Source of the DNA: Synaphobranchus kaupii
Taxonomy: Eukaryota; Chordata; Actinopteri; Anguilliformes; Synaphobranchidae
NCBI GenBank assembly: GCA_029718625.1
Contig: CM056376.1
Coordinates: forward strand, 92,102,899 to 92,166,898
Length of the DNA stretch: 64,000 nucleotides
Direction: 5' to 3'
The translations under genes were made by a program, and so were the position numbers. Under the pieces are notes generated by a model. It had not been told where the DNA came from, made no database searches, and worked only from the letters and a program-made list of their open reading frames with translations. Positions 23,555-37,757 of the stretch are shown here, piece after piece; position 1 is the first letter of the stretch; each line of letters opens with the position of its first letter.

Positions 23555-24031
23555 GTGATTGTAAGGCAGAATGCGCATGCTTCGCTACACTATCTGCTTG
23601 GACTTCCCCTACTAAACACCACCGCCACGTTTTATCGTCTGCGGGTCTTCTTTATTTTGTTAAGGCATGAGATTGTTATCATGCAATCGTGTTCAGACAG
23701 ACGGGCTCAGACAGTCGTGTTCGCCGCTCAAGAGTTTACTCATTGCCCCCAGTGGTTCTCACTGAACGAGAGTCCCCTGGGGATAGACGCATTAGCGCAC
23801 GACTGGCCAGATGGCCTGCTATACGTGTTTCCACCCAAGTCGCTGATCAGTGTGACTCTGCACAGGCTCAGCACGAGCCGCCACGAGCTCCTGCTGGTAG
23901 CCCCCAGATGGCCAATGAAACCCTGGTTTCCCATGGTCCTTGGCCTTGTTTGCGATCCACCCTGGAAAATTCCAGTTCGGGAGGATCTGTTATCACAACA
24001 GATACTGTTTGGCACCCTCGACCAAACGTGA
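23555..24031 (+). pseudogene. DIRS pol remnant (RNase H/connection region)
   Basis: The 158-codon open stretch contains DALAHDWPDGLLYVFPPKSL, LLVAPRWPMKPWFPMVL and DPPWKIPVREDLLS. In fish DIRS-like elements these blocks lie at the end of the RT/RNase H protein. The reverse transcriptase core (Y-x-D-D region) is absent upstream, where the sequence goes straight to the left terminal repeat. The first ~60 codons do not look like the family, so the start is not meaningful. Confidence 0.7.
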
Positions 24032-24079
24032 TGAGTCTCTGGCTATGGCCACTCAGGAGCCCGACCCGTTGATAACGGA

Positions 24080-25067
24080 GTGCGGCTCCCCCGTCCAACG
24101 GACGCAACTCAACTCCAGAGCCCCCTCGACGAGGAGGGCCTATGGGTATATGTGGCAGCTATTCAGCACATGGTGTTTAAGAGAAGGCTCGGACCCCGTA
24201 CACTGTCCAATCCCTGTACTATACAGTCCTTACTCGATAGCGGGAAAGCAGCTAGCACACTGAAAACTGATGTGGCTGCCATATCCAGCAGGCATGTCTG
24301 GGTACATAACAAGCCTGCAGGGAGCCATTACCTTGTCAGCCAATTCCTGAAAGGTGCCAGGAGGCTGAGACCTGTGAGGTCACTGGTAGCTCCCTCCTGG
24401 GACCTCCCCTTGGTACTGAGAGCCCTCACGGTTCAGCCCTTTGAGCCTCTCGAGATGATCAGCCTTAAGTGGCTTTCTTTAAGATGGCGTTTCTGCTAGC
24501 GATGGCATCAGCAAGATGCATTGGTGAACTCTACGCTCTCTCCATCAGCGCAGAGTGTCTAAGGTGGAGACCGGCTGACTCAGGAGTCACGTTGCGGCCT
24601 AATCCATTGTTCCTGCCCAAAATCGTTTCAGCATTTCACATCAACCAGACGAACGAGCTCGCGACGCTTCGCCCCCCGCCAGGCGAGGACCTGCGGGACG
24701 CACACCTGATATGTCCAGTGCGTGCGTTGTAACGCTACATCGAAGCTACCGCTACCTTCAGATGTACAGGGCAACTCTTTGTCTGCTACGGCGCTCTCAG
24801 CTCAAAGCCTCTCCCAGTTGGGTAGTGAAGGCAATAGCCACAGCCTATGAGGCTAGCGCTAAACCCTTGCCGATTGGTATCCAGGGCCGGTCCACCAGAA
24901 GTATGGCCACCTCACGGGCAGCCCTGGAAGGCGTACCTCTTAAAGAAATTTGTGAAGCAGTGACATGGACGTCCCCGTGCACATTTACAAATTTTTATCA
25001 CGTCAATGTGGCGCCAAGCTCAAAGGTCAGTGCAACCGTCTTACCTGCAGCCTTGGCATCCACGTAA
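24080..25067 (+). pseudogene. DIRS tyrosine recombinase, frameshifted
   Basis: Successive frames encode the recombinase: STRRAYGYMWQLFSTWCL (about 24120-24180), LDSGKAASTLKTDVAAISSR (24232 onward), LVSQFLKGARRLRPVRS, FLLAMASARCIGELYALS (24487 onward), then GRSTRSMATSRAALEGVPL and FTNFYHVNVAP (near 24985-25015). The likely nucleophile tyrosine (FYHVNV) remains. The expected histidine of the H-x-x-R motif reads as arginine (GRSTRS). At least two frame changes break the ORF, so the protein is inactive. Confidence 0.8.
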
Positions 25068-25094
25068 GGATGATAGTCGACACTTTGGGTATAA

Positions 25095-25192
25095 GTCATC
25101 CATATTGACAACCCTAATGGTCGGAGGAACGAAATAGAATGAACGGTTACGGCTGTAACCATGTTCTATGAGTTCCGGATGACCATTAGGGA
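25095..25192. repeat. DIRS internal complementary region
   Basis: 25097-25140 is the reverse complement of the left terminal sequence. 25140-25192 is the reverse complement of the outer right terminus, with about one mismatch by eye in 53 bases. In DIRS elements this region is thought to template completion of the two ends through a circular junction. Preservation here is better than that of the coding region. Confidence 0.8.
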
Positions 25193-25418
25193 TTATGGTC
25201 ACTCGGGACCTTTTAAGGGCGAGAAAATAGTTTTGAGGACTTCCGCAGTGACGCTCCCCCATTTATGGGAGGAATTAAGTCACTACGAGGGGGTCATGTA
25301 CCATGACAATTCTGGTATAAAAGTCTCAATGCATCTGGCGCCAGAAGGCCATCCATATTGACATCCCTAATGGTCATCCGGAACTCATAGAACATGGTTA
25401 GAGCCGTAACCGTTCGTT

Positions 25419-25990
25419 ACCTATAGTATACCAGGCTTACCGATTCCTCCGTTAATCTCAACAGATGCATCTGCAGCAAATGTTCAAGTATTTTCCAAAC
25501 AGAAAAATACATATTGCAGTGAGTGTTTATGCCAATAGTAGATCAAAGATGATTAGCTGCTTTGAATGAAATCAAGAATTATGTCAGATCTGAAGCCAAA
25601 TCTTAATTGCTTGTTTTGACTGGTGATTTCTTTCTTGGAGCAAGTGTGGTGAAATGTCATGTTTTAAAGATTTTATATTTTACCAGCTTAATAGGGATAT
25701 GTTAGATAATCCAAGCTACCAGGAATTTAATAAAACTTGAAACAAATAAGAAGAGGCCTTTAAAGGGAAATTGTACTTATCTTTCCGATTTTGCCGATCG
25801 GTCTTCTGCACAAGGAATGCTCTTGAATAAGACCCAAAATATGGATCAAAGTCATGTTTTAGTTTTGTGGCTTTATGGGGCAATGAAACACTACACAATC
25901 TTTGCCAAGTGTTATGATTCAAGCATTCTGCTCTACACATAAAACAGCATTAGCTGTATAAGACCTCAATTCATATTTTTTTTGGCAATC
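25419..25990. other. spacer between DIRS element and grm8 3' end
   Basis: AT-rich sequence with no recognisable gene or repeat boundary. It lies downstream of the likely grm8 polyadenylation sites. Confidence 0.3.
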
Positions 25991-25996
25991 CTGCTC

Positions 25997-26609
25997 TTTA
26001 TTTGTTTTTAAATGCACAGCCAACAATGCTAAACATTTGCAAAACATTCCTTTATTATAAATAAATTATTTGTATAAAACTGGCATGCTTCAACCATTGC
26101 ATTTACAGATTCACAACCCAAGGCTACAATCCAGTTAGCCGATACAAGAGACAAACTCATCTCGTTATGCAGGTCGGACAAAGTGGGACAAGAATGAAAA
26201 ATCTTCACAACCACAAAAATACTTACAATTAGAATAACAACAAACATGGTTGACTGTTTTTATTTTTTTTCTCTTTTCCATAAATTATTTTTTTCTTCAT
26301 AGAGCTTTTTCTCCACCCACCCCCCCCGTACCCCCCCCCCCAACCAGTCTCATTTAGGTGTTAAATGGTATCGTTTCCATCCCTCCACCGGCAGTTTTTG
26401 TTTTGTTTTGTTAACTTTGCTCAGAATGCAAAAAATGCAGGTGCACTTGCCGAGTCAAGTCTCCCCTCTGCTCATTCCCCATAGCCAGCTTGAAGCGGAA
26501 CGATACAAATGTCTCATGCTTGGGTGCCTGCAAGAGGTCCCCATGGTCTCTGAATGTGACAGATCATTGTCTGTAGACAGGAGCACCTCAGCAGTCTATT
26601 CCAGTCTCT
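25997..26609 (-). other. grm8: probable grm8 3' untranslated region with two poly(A) signals
   Basis: Minus-strand AATAAA signals occur at 26051-26056 and 25997-26002, about 555 and 610 bases after the stop codon. No other gene occupies the interval. A C-rich (plus-strand) tract at 26315-26342 would be a G-run in the transcript. The UTR extent is inferred from the signals only. Confidence 0.5.
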
Positions 26610-26662
26610 TCAGTTTGCATGATTGCTATAGCTGACATACGTTGTCTTAGTTGATGAAGCTG
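26610..26662 (-). CDS. grm8: grm8 terminal coding exon (53 nt)
   Basis: A tiny exon too short for ORF calling. The minus strand reads CTTTTCTCTTAG then CAGCTTCATC. The acceptor AG at 26663-26664 joins the phase-1 A left by the previous exon and gives TASSTKTTYVSYSNHAN followed by TGA (26610-26612). Vertebrate mGluR8 ends in a very similar tail (S-S-T-K-T-T-Y-x-S-Y-S-N-H), so this is the true last coding exon. The final residue here is Asn where mammals have Ile as I remember it, which may alter any C-terminal PDZ-type ligand. The exon lies about 2 kb from the TM7 exon. Confidence 0.93.
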
Positions 26663-26884
26663 CTAAGAGAAAAGCACAAGATAACATGTTTTCTTCATGA
26701 AGACATACTGTCTAATTCTGGTTCCTTTCTAGGCCTTTTAGTTCCTTTCATACAACAATATCTTATTTCTTCTTGCATGCCTATCAGCATTGGTCCTTTC
26801 TGATAAAAGTTTTATGTGTGTTATTATTTTGAGATGGGTGTAATTTCTTTTTACAAAATTTACTACTATCACTACCACTACTAC

Positions 26885-26965
26885 AGCTGCTGCGGCTAAT
26901 AGTAGTAATAATAATAATAATAATCATCAGCATCATCATAATCTTCATCATAATAATAGTAATAG
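26885..26965 (+). repeat. (TAA)n / (ATC)n low-complexity tract
   Basis: Runs of TAA and ATC triplets in the last grm8 intron. Repeat-driven open frames on the minus strand (poly-Tyr/Asp) are artefacts. Confidence 0.8.
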
Positions 26966-27984
26966 TAATAATATTCATTAAAGAAATTCATAAGAAGAAA
27001 ATGAAACCAACCTAAAATGAATGCCACAAACTGAAAGAGACTTGATTTAAAAATCAAAAACCATAAACTTATGAAAGTTTTCAATTCATAACAAGTTCGG
27101 CTGTCACTTCTTTGTTCAATAATCAAACTTATTGAAATCTCAGGAAAATAAAAAATTAAGGTTTGAATTTGTAATCCCGTTGCCTAGCCGCTCTGCACTC
27201 ATGTGTGGAACTCATGGTAACACTCAATATTAAAGAGACAGATAAACAAGCCATGTTATTGTTTTGGCTGGAGGGTATGGCCTAAATAAAGTTAATGTCT
27301 GGGTCATGCTATCCATGTAGCCTGTAGGCTATACATTCAAAATGGAGGAGCCAAGAAAAAAAGTAACTCCACCACACCACAGGAGTGCCTTTTGGAAATA
27401 TTATGTGTTCTATGCCATTGGAGACAAAATAATAACCAAGAAGAAAGTTACCTGCAAGGTATGCAAATGGAAACGGCCCTACTAACCCTCCAAAGACTGA
27501 CATTTTTTTCCCCTCCAAAGGAGATCGGTCAGTTCAGTTTAGTTTCAAGTAAGCCATGCCATTGTTGTGAATTAATGATGGACTTTAAAAAAAATAAAAA
27601 TAAAATACATTTTCATTTCAGAAACAATTTTTGCAGTGTTTTTGCAGCATCATTGGCATTGTCATGATCTTCCCTGGATTTATTTGGCTTCATAAAACTT
27701 CAAGATACTGTTGTCATTATTCCTTAGTTATAGCCTAGCGTTATTTAGCTACACGTTCAATGGGAAATTAAAACTGGGCCATAATAATTTTGGCATTTTT
27801 TAGAAATTACAATATACATTTATTTTTACATAGATTTATTAATTCTACTAGTCTTGGATGATGAGAAAAAATACTTAACAGTTCCAATATTTTACCTTCA
27901 CATATATGTATTATAAAATTTTGAGCATGTGTTCATTTTAATATAAATAAAAAGAAATCATCGTAGGATTATATCTTCACCTCT

Positions 27985-28013
27985 TTATTATTTATTTATT
28001 TATTTATTTATTT
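27985..28013 (+). repeat. (TTTA)n microsatellite
   Basis: About seven TTTA units in the last grm8 intron. Confidence 0.8.
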
Positions 28014-28634
28014 GTCCTTAATAGTAAATTATAGTAAATTCTATAATGATATACCTATTGTGTATTAACATTGGACACAACTCTTGTATGATCTGTCATC
28101 ATTGTGAAATGTAAAAAAAGAATTCCCTACACCTGTGAGTCACCTGTTTCTCACAATGCTTTTGTTTCTTTATTCATTAAGAAGATGGTAATTCTGATCA
28201 CGTGACCTATTCCCTGTGACACAATACACTGTCAGTTTTCTATTAGACACACATGAAATTAGCTCAATAATAGTTACTACTAAAACAGATTGGAATGATC
28301 AAGTTATTACATTACTGAAATGAATTATTCCTTCTGATCTGTAATTAAAGTGACAATATTTCATCATCCGGCTTTGATCAGTACGAGCATGCACACTTTC
28401 AGAAATGATGTCAAAAAAAAACAGCAGAGAAAAATAACGGATGTGAACCTATCAGCAAATGATGTGCACAGCTTGGTTTTAGCTTTTTCAAGCAGTTCAC
28501 TTGGTGACTACAATAAATTATAATTGATTACAGACAGCTTTTATCCTCATTGATCATATGACCATAGTGTTAGTCACCAGGAGTGGAGTCGTGGGGCGGG
28601 GTCAGAGGAAGCAGGACAGCACAAACGTACTCAC

Positions 28635-28881
28635 TGTTGGTCTCCATACTCTCACAGAGCTCGGTCTTCACCTCTCCATTGGGACGGTCGGTACTCTTCT
28701 GCGTCAGCTTGCTGGTCATGGTGGCGGCGGTGACTATGGCCTTGAAGCTGCGCTTGCGTTTGGGGACGTTCTGCTCCGGGTGGAAGATGATGATGTACAC
28801 CTTGGGCATGTAGAGCATCCCCAGGGACACAGATGCACTGAGACTCAGGGAGACAGTCAGGGTGGTAGTCTGGATGTACAT
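28635..28881 (-). CDS. grm8: grm8 exon encoding TM7 and proximal cytoplasmic tail (247 nt)
   Basis: The acceptor (CCCTTACAG, AG at 28882-28883) is followed by [36 protein letters not shown] and [19 protein letters not shown], then [18 protein letters not shown]. The donor GTGAGT begins at 28634. The exon is 82 codons plus one base. It supplies the seventh membrane helix (about residues 4-34) and the basic proximal tail ([15 protein letters not shown]), which in group III receptors binds calmodulin and G-beta-gamma and contains a PKC-sensitive serine (family knowledge). If the donor were skipped the frame would run into intron and stop after about 20 codons. That is a possible truncated isoform but unsupported. 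Confidence 0.96.
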
Positions 28882-28890
28882 CTGTAAGGG

Positions 28891-31800
28891 AGAGAGTGAG
28901 GGAGAGGGAGAAAGAAAGACAGAAAGAGAGGGAGAGAGGCAAAGAAAACCAGTCAATGTCCTGAATTTTGTTTTCAATTTGATTCATTCACAAGCTTAAA
29001 CATGTTAAATACACTGATACAGTCAACATACAGTAAAGGTAATATAATAATCTATGTGACAGGTCTTCGGGGCAGGGTGCAAATGAAAGAGACAACACAT
29101 TTTTACTTATTTTAATAGTTAAAACAGAGTAAGCAATGTGTTGTGTCTTTCATTTTCACCTTGCCCTGAAGACCTGCAACTTAGATTCTGGAAAACATGT
29201 ATTATTAAACAGAATTGAAATGTCATTGAAAGGAAAAAATCGATAGAGGTTCTTGTAAATTCAACACTGGGTAGAATATCTATTCTTTCTCACTGACATT
29301 AGCTTTGTTTTGTTGGCTAAATTCTTAGCGGTAATAGCATGGTATTCCAAACATACAAAGCAGATAATTACTGAATGGAAGATATTCACTTACAGCTAAA
29401 AAGGAAATGGCTGTAAGTGATGCTTCCTCATTTCAGTTGTTAAAAAAGAATATTGCTAACATTTACAGAAACTAAATTCAACGGACATAACTGTCAAAAA
29501 CAAACAGGCAATTTATGACCCAGGGGTGAAGCATTCAAATTACTTTCCACCTCATTTTAAATTTGGTGAAGAATTGCTAAGAGGCATCCTATTCCCCGCT
29601 CTCCGCTGTATTAAATTAAACGTGTTCACCAATCCTCAGCCTTGAATAAGACTGACCCACCCCATCTTTATCCCACCCAGTAGAAAGAAACAACACTGTC
29701 ACTCGCTCAGGGGAATGAACCCAATCAGGCATGAATAACAACAAGCCTTCATGTAACCTGCTGACTTGATTAAGAGGGGAGGGGGAGGGGGGGGGGGGTC
29801 TTCAACAGCACTGTCAGAAAACTGTCACAAAATGTTCCAAATGCACACAACACCACTGAACAAGGGCTCCCTTCAGACTTCAAAATGGCAGCCACAGAAA
29901 GATGGGTGCTCCTTGCAGCCTCCCCCAATTTATACTGCGTACAGACAGTAAGAACCCACAGAGGGGAGCTACTCATCCGTCCCCATGTCTCCAAAACACA
30001 GTAAAGTGAAGAGAATAACTGTGTAACAGATGGTTAGTCATGTTCCAGTCAAAACATACCAGCAGTGAACAGCCAAGAATGTTTGCCAACAGAGAGCATT
30101 CGCGGGAGTAAAGTATGGCAATACACAATCAGGATTGGTGAGTGATATTACCATAACAAGGCAGCCTTACTAATTTGCGTCTGAAGCCGAAAGATCATTT
30201 AAAAAAGTACAAGTACATTTTTTTTTAACCTACATTATGTTATATCAATATTGTTTTGGCATACAGGGTGCCTACACTTTTTTATATATATTAATTTTTA
30301 TGACTGTGATTGCTGTACACATTAAGAACCTTTCTGAAGGGTACAATGACATTTCTTATGATTTTATGACCAGAAAATTAACTTTTATTGTTATAAGCTC
30401 AGTTCCCTGAACTCTGTACCACGCCTATATATTATGAGCACTTCTTTGTGGCTAATTAGGAGGGTTGGCCACTCTCCCTTTTATGTCAATGTGAAAACCG
30501 GACCATTACAGTGCGATGGCATTTGCAGCTGGAGTTAGAGTGCATCTGTGACAGCAAGGAAGAGAGCCAAACAAATAACTCACAAAAACACAGCCAAGGA
30601 AGGTAGCCATAAAAACAGCTAGAAAATGTTGAGAGAAAAAAAAAACCTGGCAAGAAGCCAGGGGCAAGTAGAGTGTCCCTGGCGGAGCGTTCACTCCTTG
30701 GCGCCGCGAGGGGAGGAGGGCCCGTCTTCCTCCTTTAAGCAGCCGCTTTATAAAAACCGCAGTGACCTATATTGCGCAGCTCCATAATATAATCCGTGAT
30801 CTTGCGCATTACCAGTGCATTTGATGTGTAGATTCCGTCTCTCGGGTTTTCAGTCTGTCATATCGCCCTGGCAGCGGACTGAAGCTGTTTGATATATGCC
30901 CCAACTAAATGCCAATCCTTTGGGCATCGTCACCACCGCAGCCAACATTCTGGACACTGTGTACACCTGGCAGAGTACCTGATCTTGATATTTTATTGTT
31001 GGCATATCACGGTAGCATGATTTGTTGGAAGCATGACTATTGGAAGCAGTTTGTTTTTCAGCTTGCGGTTTATTTATAGTGCAGTTGGCCATATTGTAAC
31101 TAGCCTTGCCTTGCTTGCTGATGTTACTCCTCTGATATGCGCTTAGTGAATCTTACCACAATGGTCTTTTTGAGTTGTTAGATAAGAGTGTTTGTGAAAT
31201 AAATAATGAAATGAATGTAATCATTGCCCGACTGATTTTATCCATGTTTTCACATAAATTGCTGCCTTTGAGGAAGACGATAACAGTGAAACTTTAACTT
31301 GGATCTGTCTCTTCAGATAAAAGTTCAATTTTGTTATATCAATTGTCATCTCATATTTTCATGTTATAGTCTAGACCTATATCAACTCTTGATCGCAGAC
31401 AGTACATATTAGATTTCCATATCTTTCATATCCTGACATTCTGACAAAAATATACAAATGATCTTCCTGCCTCTGGCACAGATTGCATGAAGGCAGTAAC
31501 AGCTAATGGTAGGCTAACCCTGTAACAATGGCTGGTGAGAAGCATTTGGTTACAGCATCTCACACAGGAAGGCTGAGAGACGAGAGACAGTGGTCAAAGA
31601 GGGCTACTGTCAGCTGTGTTTTTGTTTATAGGGTCTATAGGTCCTCAGAATGAAATTGTATGCATTTATTGCCATTACATAATTTACAGTGTGTATGATG
31701 TATGGTCCTTCTTTCAAGCTAGTAGCGTATGCTGCTTTTCATACCTGGATTTCAGGATCCTGTCCATTTTTGCCCAATGGCCTTAAATAATCTTGTACAC

Positions 31801-32526
31801 ATATCTTTGATCTTTAGACAAGTTCCCTAAATTTCTCTGAATAAGGCAACCTCGATGAGAAGCCACAGGACATAAATAGATGTTGGAAGATCTATAGAAA
31901 AATGTAATAAACCTAAAACACCAGGGAGAACAAGCTGAACAGTACATATCGTGGAGGCTCTGTTTGAATAATAGCACCAAGTCCCTGGTTGCTATGCCTG
32001 TCACAGAACAGTTGTTTGAGAATTCAGTGTTCTCTTGTACTGGTGTCATGTGATATGGCAAATATGCAGTTATTTTTGTTAGAACCTCTTTCCAGTACAT
32101 TCTCCTGCAGTCACAGAAAATAGCTAAATAGTTTTGTGCCACTGTGCAACGCTTGAACACAGTATGGATATATTTTTAAAAAATGTACGTACAGAACACA
32201 GGATATTAGCATAATGTATTATGATCATTTAGGTCCCAATTTAATATTCTCTTATGGGTCACCCCAGAAATGTACCTGTTCAGTATTGTTTTAGTAGAGA
32301 GAGAGAGAGACTGACTGAGAATTTTGGTTAGCAAGATAATGATTGATCTCATGTTATTATCATGCTTTGTCCTCAAATTTTCTTCTATTTTATCAAAATT
32401 TCTGTGATCACTGATCCCATATGGAAAGATTAAATAATGTGTTACTGATCGCAGTATTGATTGACAGTAACCGCCTCAATTAGATATGGTTTGAAAGAGT
32501 TTTTTTTTTTTTTTTCCAGTGGAGGC
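28891..32526. other. grm8 intron, right of TM7 exon: no genes seen
   Basis: Intronic sequence. A modestly CpG-richer patch with a TTTATAAAAACC string lies at about 30670-30860 but no associated exon was found. A poly-G tract sits at 29776-29800. Nothing else is supported. Confidence 0.35.
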
Positions 32527-32531
32527 GCTAC

Positions 32532-33640
32532 TGTTAGGTGTCGGAGGGGGAAGGACCCAAACGCAGGCAGGAATATGAAAAACCGAAGTTTTAATATGGG
32601 CAAGGCAGCAATCCGTGGTATAACAGGCAGGGTCAAAAACCGGGGACACAGGCAAAGAAACAAAACAGTCCAAAGAATGGTCAAGGAACAGGCAGGGGTC
32701 GTAAACGGGAAGGCACAGCAAAGGTACAAAAGCGGAATCCAAAAACAGGGTCGCGAGAACACAGGCAGGGGTCCAAACCAGGGAGTCAAAGGAGGAACAC
32801 AAAGAAAACAAAACAGACTGGATACAAAACAACAGGCAAATAACTTGGGAAACAAAAACTAGAAAACAGAATAAACAAACAGCTCGGGCAGAATCTCGGA
32901 AAAAACAGGCAACACAGAAGCAAAATATTTAGTACAAGGAACTCGCGAAGAACACTGAAATGACATGGTATATATACACAGAGGGAGACAGACATAATGG
33001 GAATCAGGTGTGTAGAAGCAGGGAGGGGAGATTGCTCACAGGTGAGAACAGTGAGGGTTAACAGGGACCAATAAAACAATGACGGGAAATGTAAGACACG
33101 GACTGGAATACACATAGACACAATGATAACAAACGGCCTGGAGTTAGCAGGTAAACAAGTGCACAGCTGAGAGGGGAGGAACACGAAAGTGGACACGTGC
33201 AGAGAATGCGAAGTCACAGATGGATACAGGGATAGGATAACGAGGAGGGAAATGACAGCTGCAGATAGAAACTCAAGATGAATTAGTAATTAGTAATGTT
33301 AGTAGTGAACTCTAGAACCCTAATGTTAGTAGGTTAGCTGGTTAGTATTATATACATGTTAGTTTGTTAGCAGGTTAGTATTAAATCTAATCTAACAGTT
33401 AGTATGATTAGTACATTAGTATTATATACAAATATAAATAAAGCCAGAAGGAAGAAAACGAGATATACGAAATACAGAGGAAACCCGAATGTTCCCAAAA
33501 TCACCCGAATAGTGCAATGACAAAGACAGGGAGTGGAATCTCAGAAAACATGGAACGCGGACTGACAATCGCGAGGGAAAAGAAATCAGGAAAATAATAA
33601 CAAATAAAGAATAAACAGACAGAATTACAGGATCCTAACA
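32532..33640 (-). mobile_element. solo LTR (1109 bp) with 5-bp TSD GCTAC
   Basis: Read on the minus strand it begins TGTTAGGATCC and ends CCGACACCTAACA. GCTAC flanks it exactly at 32527-32531 and 33641-33645. It shares internal blocks with 16611-17679 (GCACTATTCGGGTGATTT). No internal region or second LTR is nearby. It lies in the 18.9-kb grm8 intron, in the same orientation as the gene, so its polyadenylation signal could in principle be used by grm8 transcripts. The long open frames on both strands here are not family proteins. Confidence 0.82.
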
Positions 33641-33645
33641 GCTAC

Positions 33646-36673
<3,028 letters not shown>

Positions 36674-37106
36674 CCATGGGCAGAAGTGTCAGGGTCAGGT
36701 CCACTGGATACAATTGGCCACTGTAGTCAACAACATACTTTACCTCAATTTACAATCAATCTGCTGACCACACACCAGAGGACAAAGAGCTTCTGGAACA
36801 GAGACGTGACAGCCACCTTTGGGTGGAAGATCACCAGTCAAAGAAAGATGAAAGAATAACAACAGCTTTCAGCCTCGCAAAAAGCTTTTCAATTTTGTTA
36901 TTTCTTTTCTACCAGTGACAGGAACTGCAAATGGTAAAATACAACCCTATGAACGGCACATTCGTCTGCTTCCATTAAGTCATAGCCAGCAACTACTTAG
37001 TTGCTATCTCTCTAAAGGCAAAGCTTCCCCACAGAGAATTAACCAACATACCCTACATATTATCACATAGCGCAAAGACAAGATCAGACTTTTTTTCCCC
37101 CCAGCA

Positions 37107-37757
37107 TGTCATGGTTTTAAGCCGGATTGCTCTTTTCTGGCGGTTGTGGCGACTTCTGGCCGCTAGAGGGCACTTGCGTCGTTTTTTCTTCTCCTCGTTG
37201 AGACCTAATTGTCTTAATTGGCTTCAGGCGCGTGCCTCTATTTAAGCAGGGCGTTTTCTTTGTTCTGTGCTTTTGTGTAAGCTTTGTTTATGCTCTGGCC
37301 GGTAACTTCGGTATAGAACTCAGAAGACTGCATATCTTTTCTGCATTTAAAAGATACGCAGGAACTTCTTTAGCTTAGAGTATAGGTTTAGTCCCTAGGA
37401 CTTTTTCTTTCCTATTTTCTTCTCTAATCTAAGTTCTTTCCTCGGTTTTCTTTCAGTCCTCTTTGAGGCTGTAACCTTTGTTTTTCCTCCTTGTTTGAGC
37501 TCATTGGTGTGTTATTGAGCTGGAGGTTTTTTCTTTCTCTTTCTGTCTATTTCTACTCCAGTCTTCAAGTCTGTCTTCGCCCTCTTTTCTGGGTTGTTTT
37601 CTGTTGGCTGATACACCGGGGGTTATTTCCCCTTTTTTATTTTCCCTGTCCTGTCAGGGTATCCCTATTTAGTGGTTACCCATGTTTGTGGGTAGCTTTC
37701 AGATCCCCTTCCGGTCACGTCTGGTTCTCCGACACATTCCCCTCCCTCACACAGTAG
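37107..37757 (+). mobile_element. LTR-like fragment
   Basis: It begins TGTCATGG and contains a TATTTAAGCAGGGCG promoter-like string at about 37238 followed by T/C-rich sequence, as in fish LTRs. I could not find a matching CA end or target duplication, so it is probably truncated near 37757. No coding domain. Confidence 0.4.

Larger units (their letters stand above)
23157..25418 (+). mobile_element. DIRS-type tyrosine-recombinase retrotransposon, internally deleted
   Basis: Left (from 23157) and right (to 25418) termini are inverted repeats sharing ACCATTAGGG and TCAATATGGATGGCCTTCTG blocks. Inside, 25095-25192 is an internal complementary region. Its first half is the reverse complement of the left end (23157-23200), and its second half is the reverse complement of the right end (25366-25418). 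This layout is diagnostic of DIRS elements. The coding content is a C-terminal RT/RNase H remnant followed by a tyrosine recombinase in several frames. Gag and most of the reverse transcriptase are missing (2.3 kb in place of the several kb of a full element). Confidence 0.85.

Noticed and set aside
28570..28634. Read-through C-terminal extension of the TM7 exon
   Set aside because: A strong GTGAGT donor at 28634 and the recognised terminal exon at 26610-26662 explain the normal transcript. An intron-retained isoform has no support here.
26663..28634. Alternative mGluR8b-type tail exon
   Set aside because: I looked for a minus-strand peptide like KSSVEFPMVKSG with splice sites and did not find it by eye.
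30850..31092. 80-codon minus-strand frame next to a CpG-richer patch
   Set aside because: No recognised domain, no splice context, and no conservation evidence available.
32442..33217. Frames of 118-143 codons in both strands
   Set aside because: They lie within the solo LTR 32532-33640 and its border. Composition follows the LTR and no domain was recognised.
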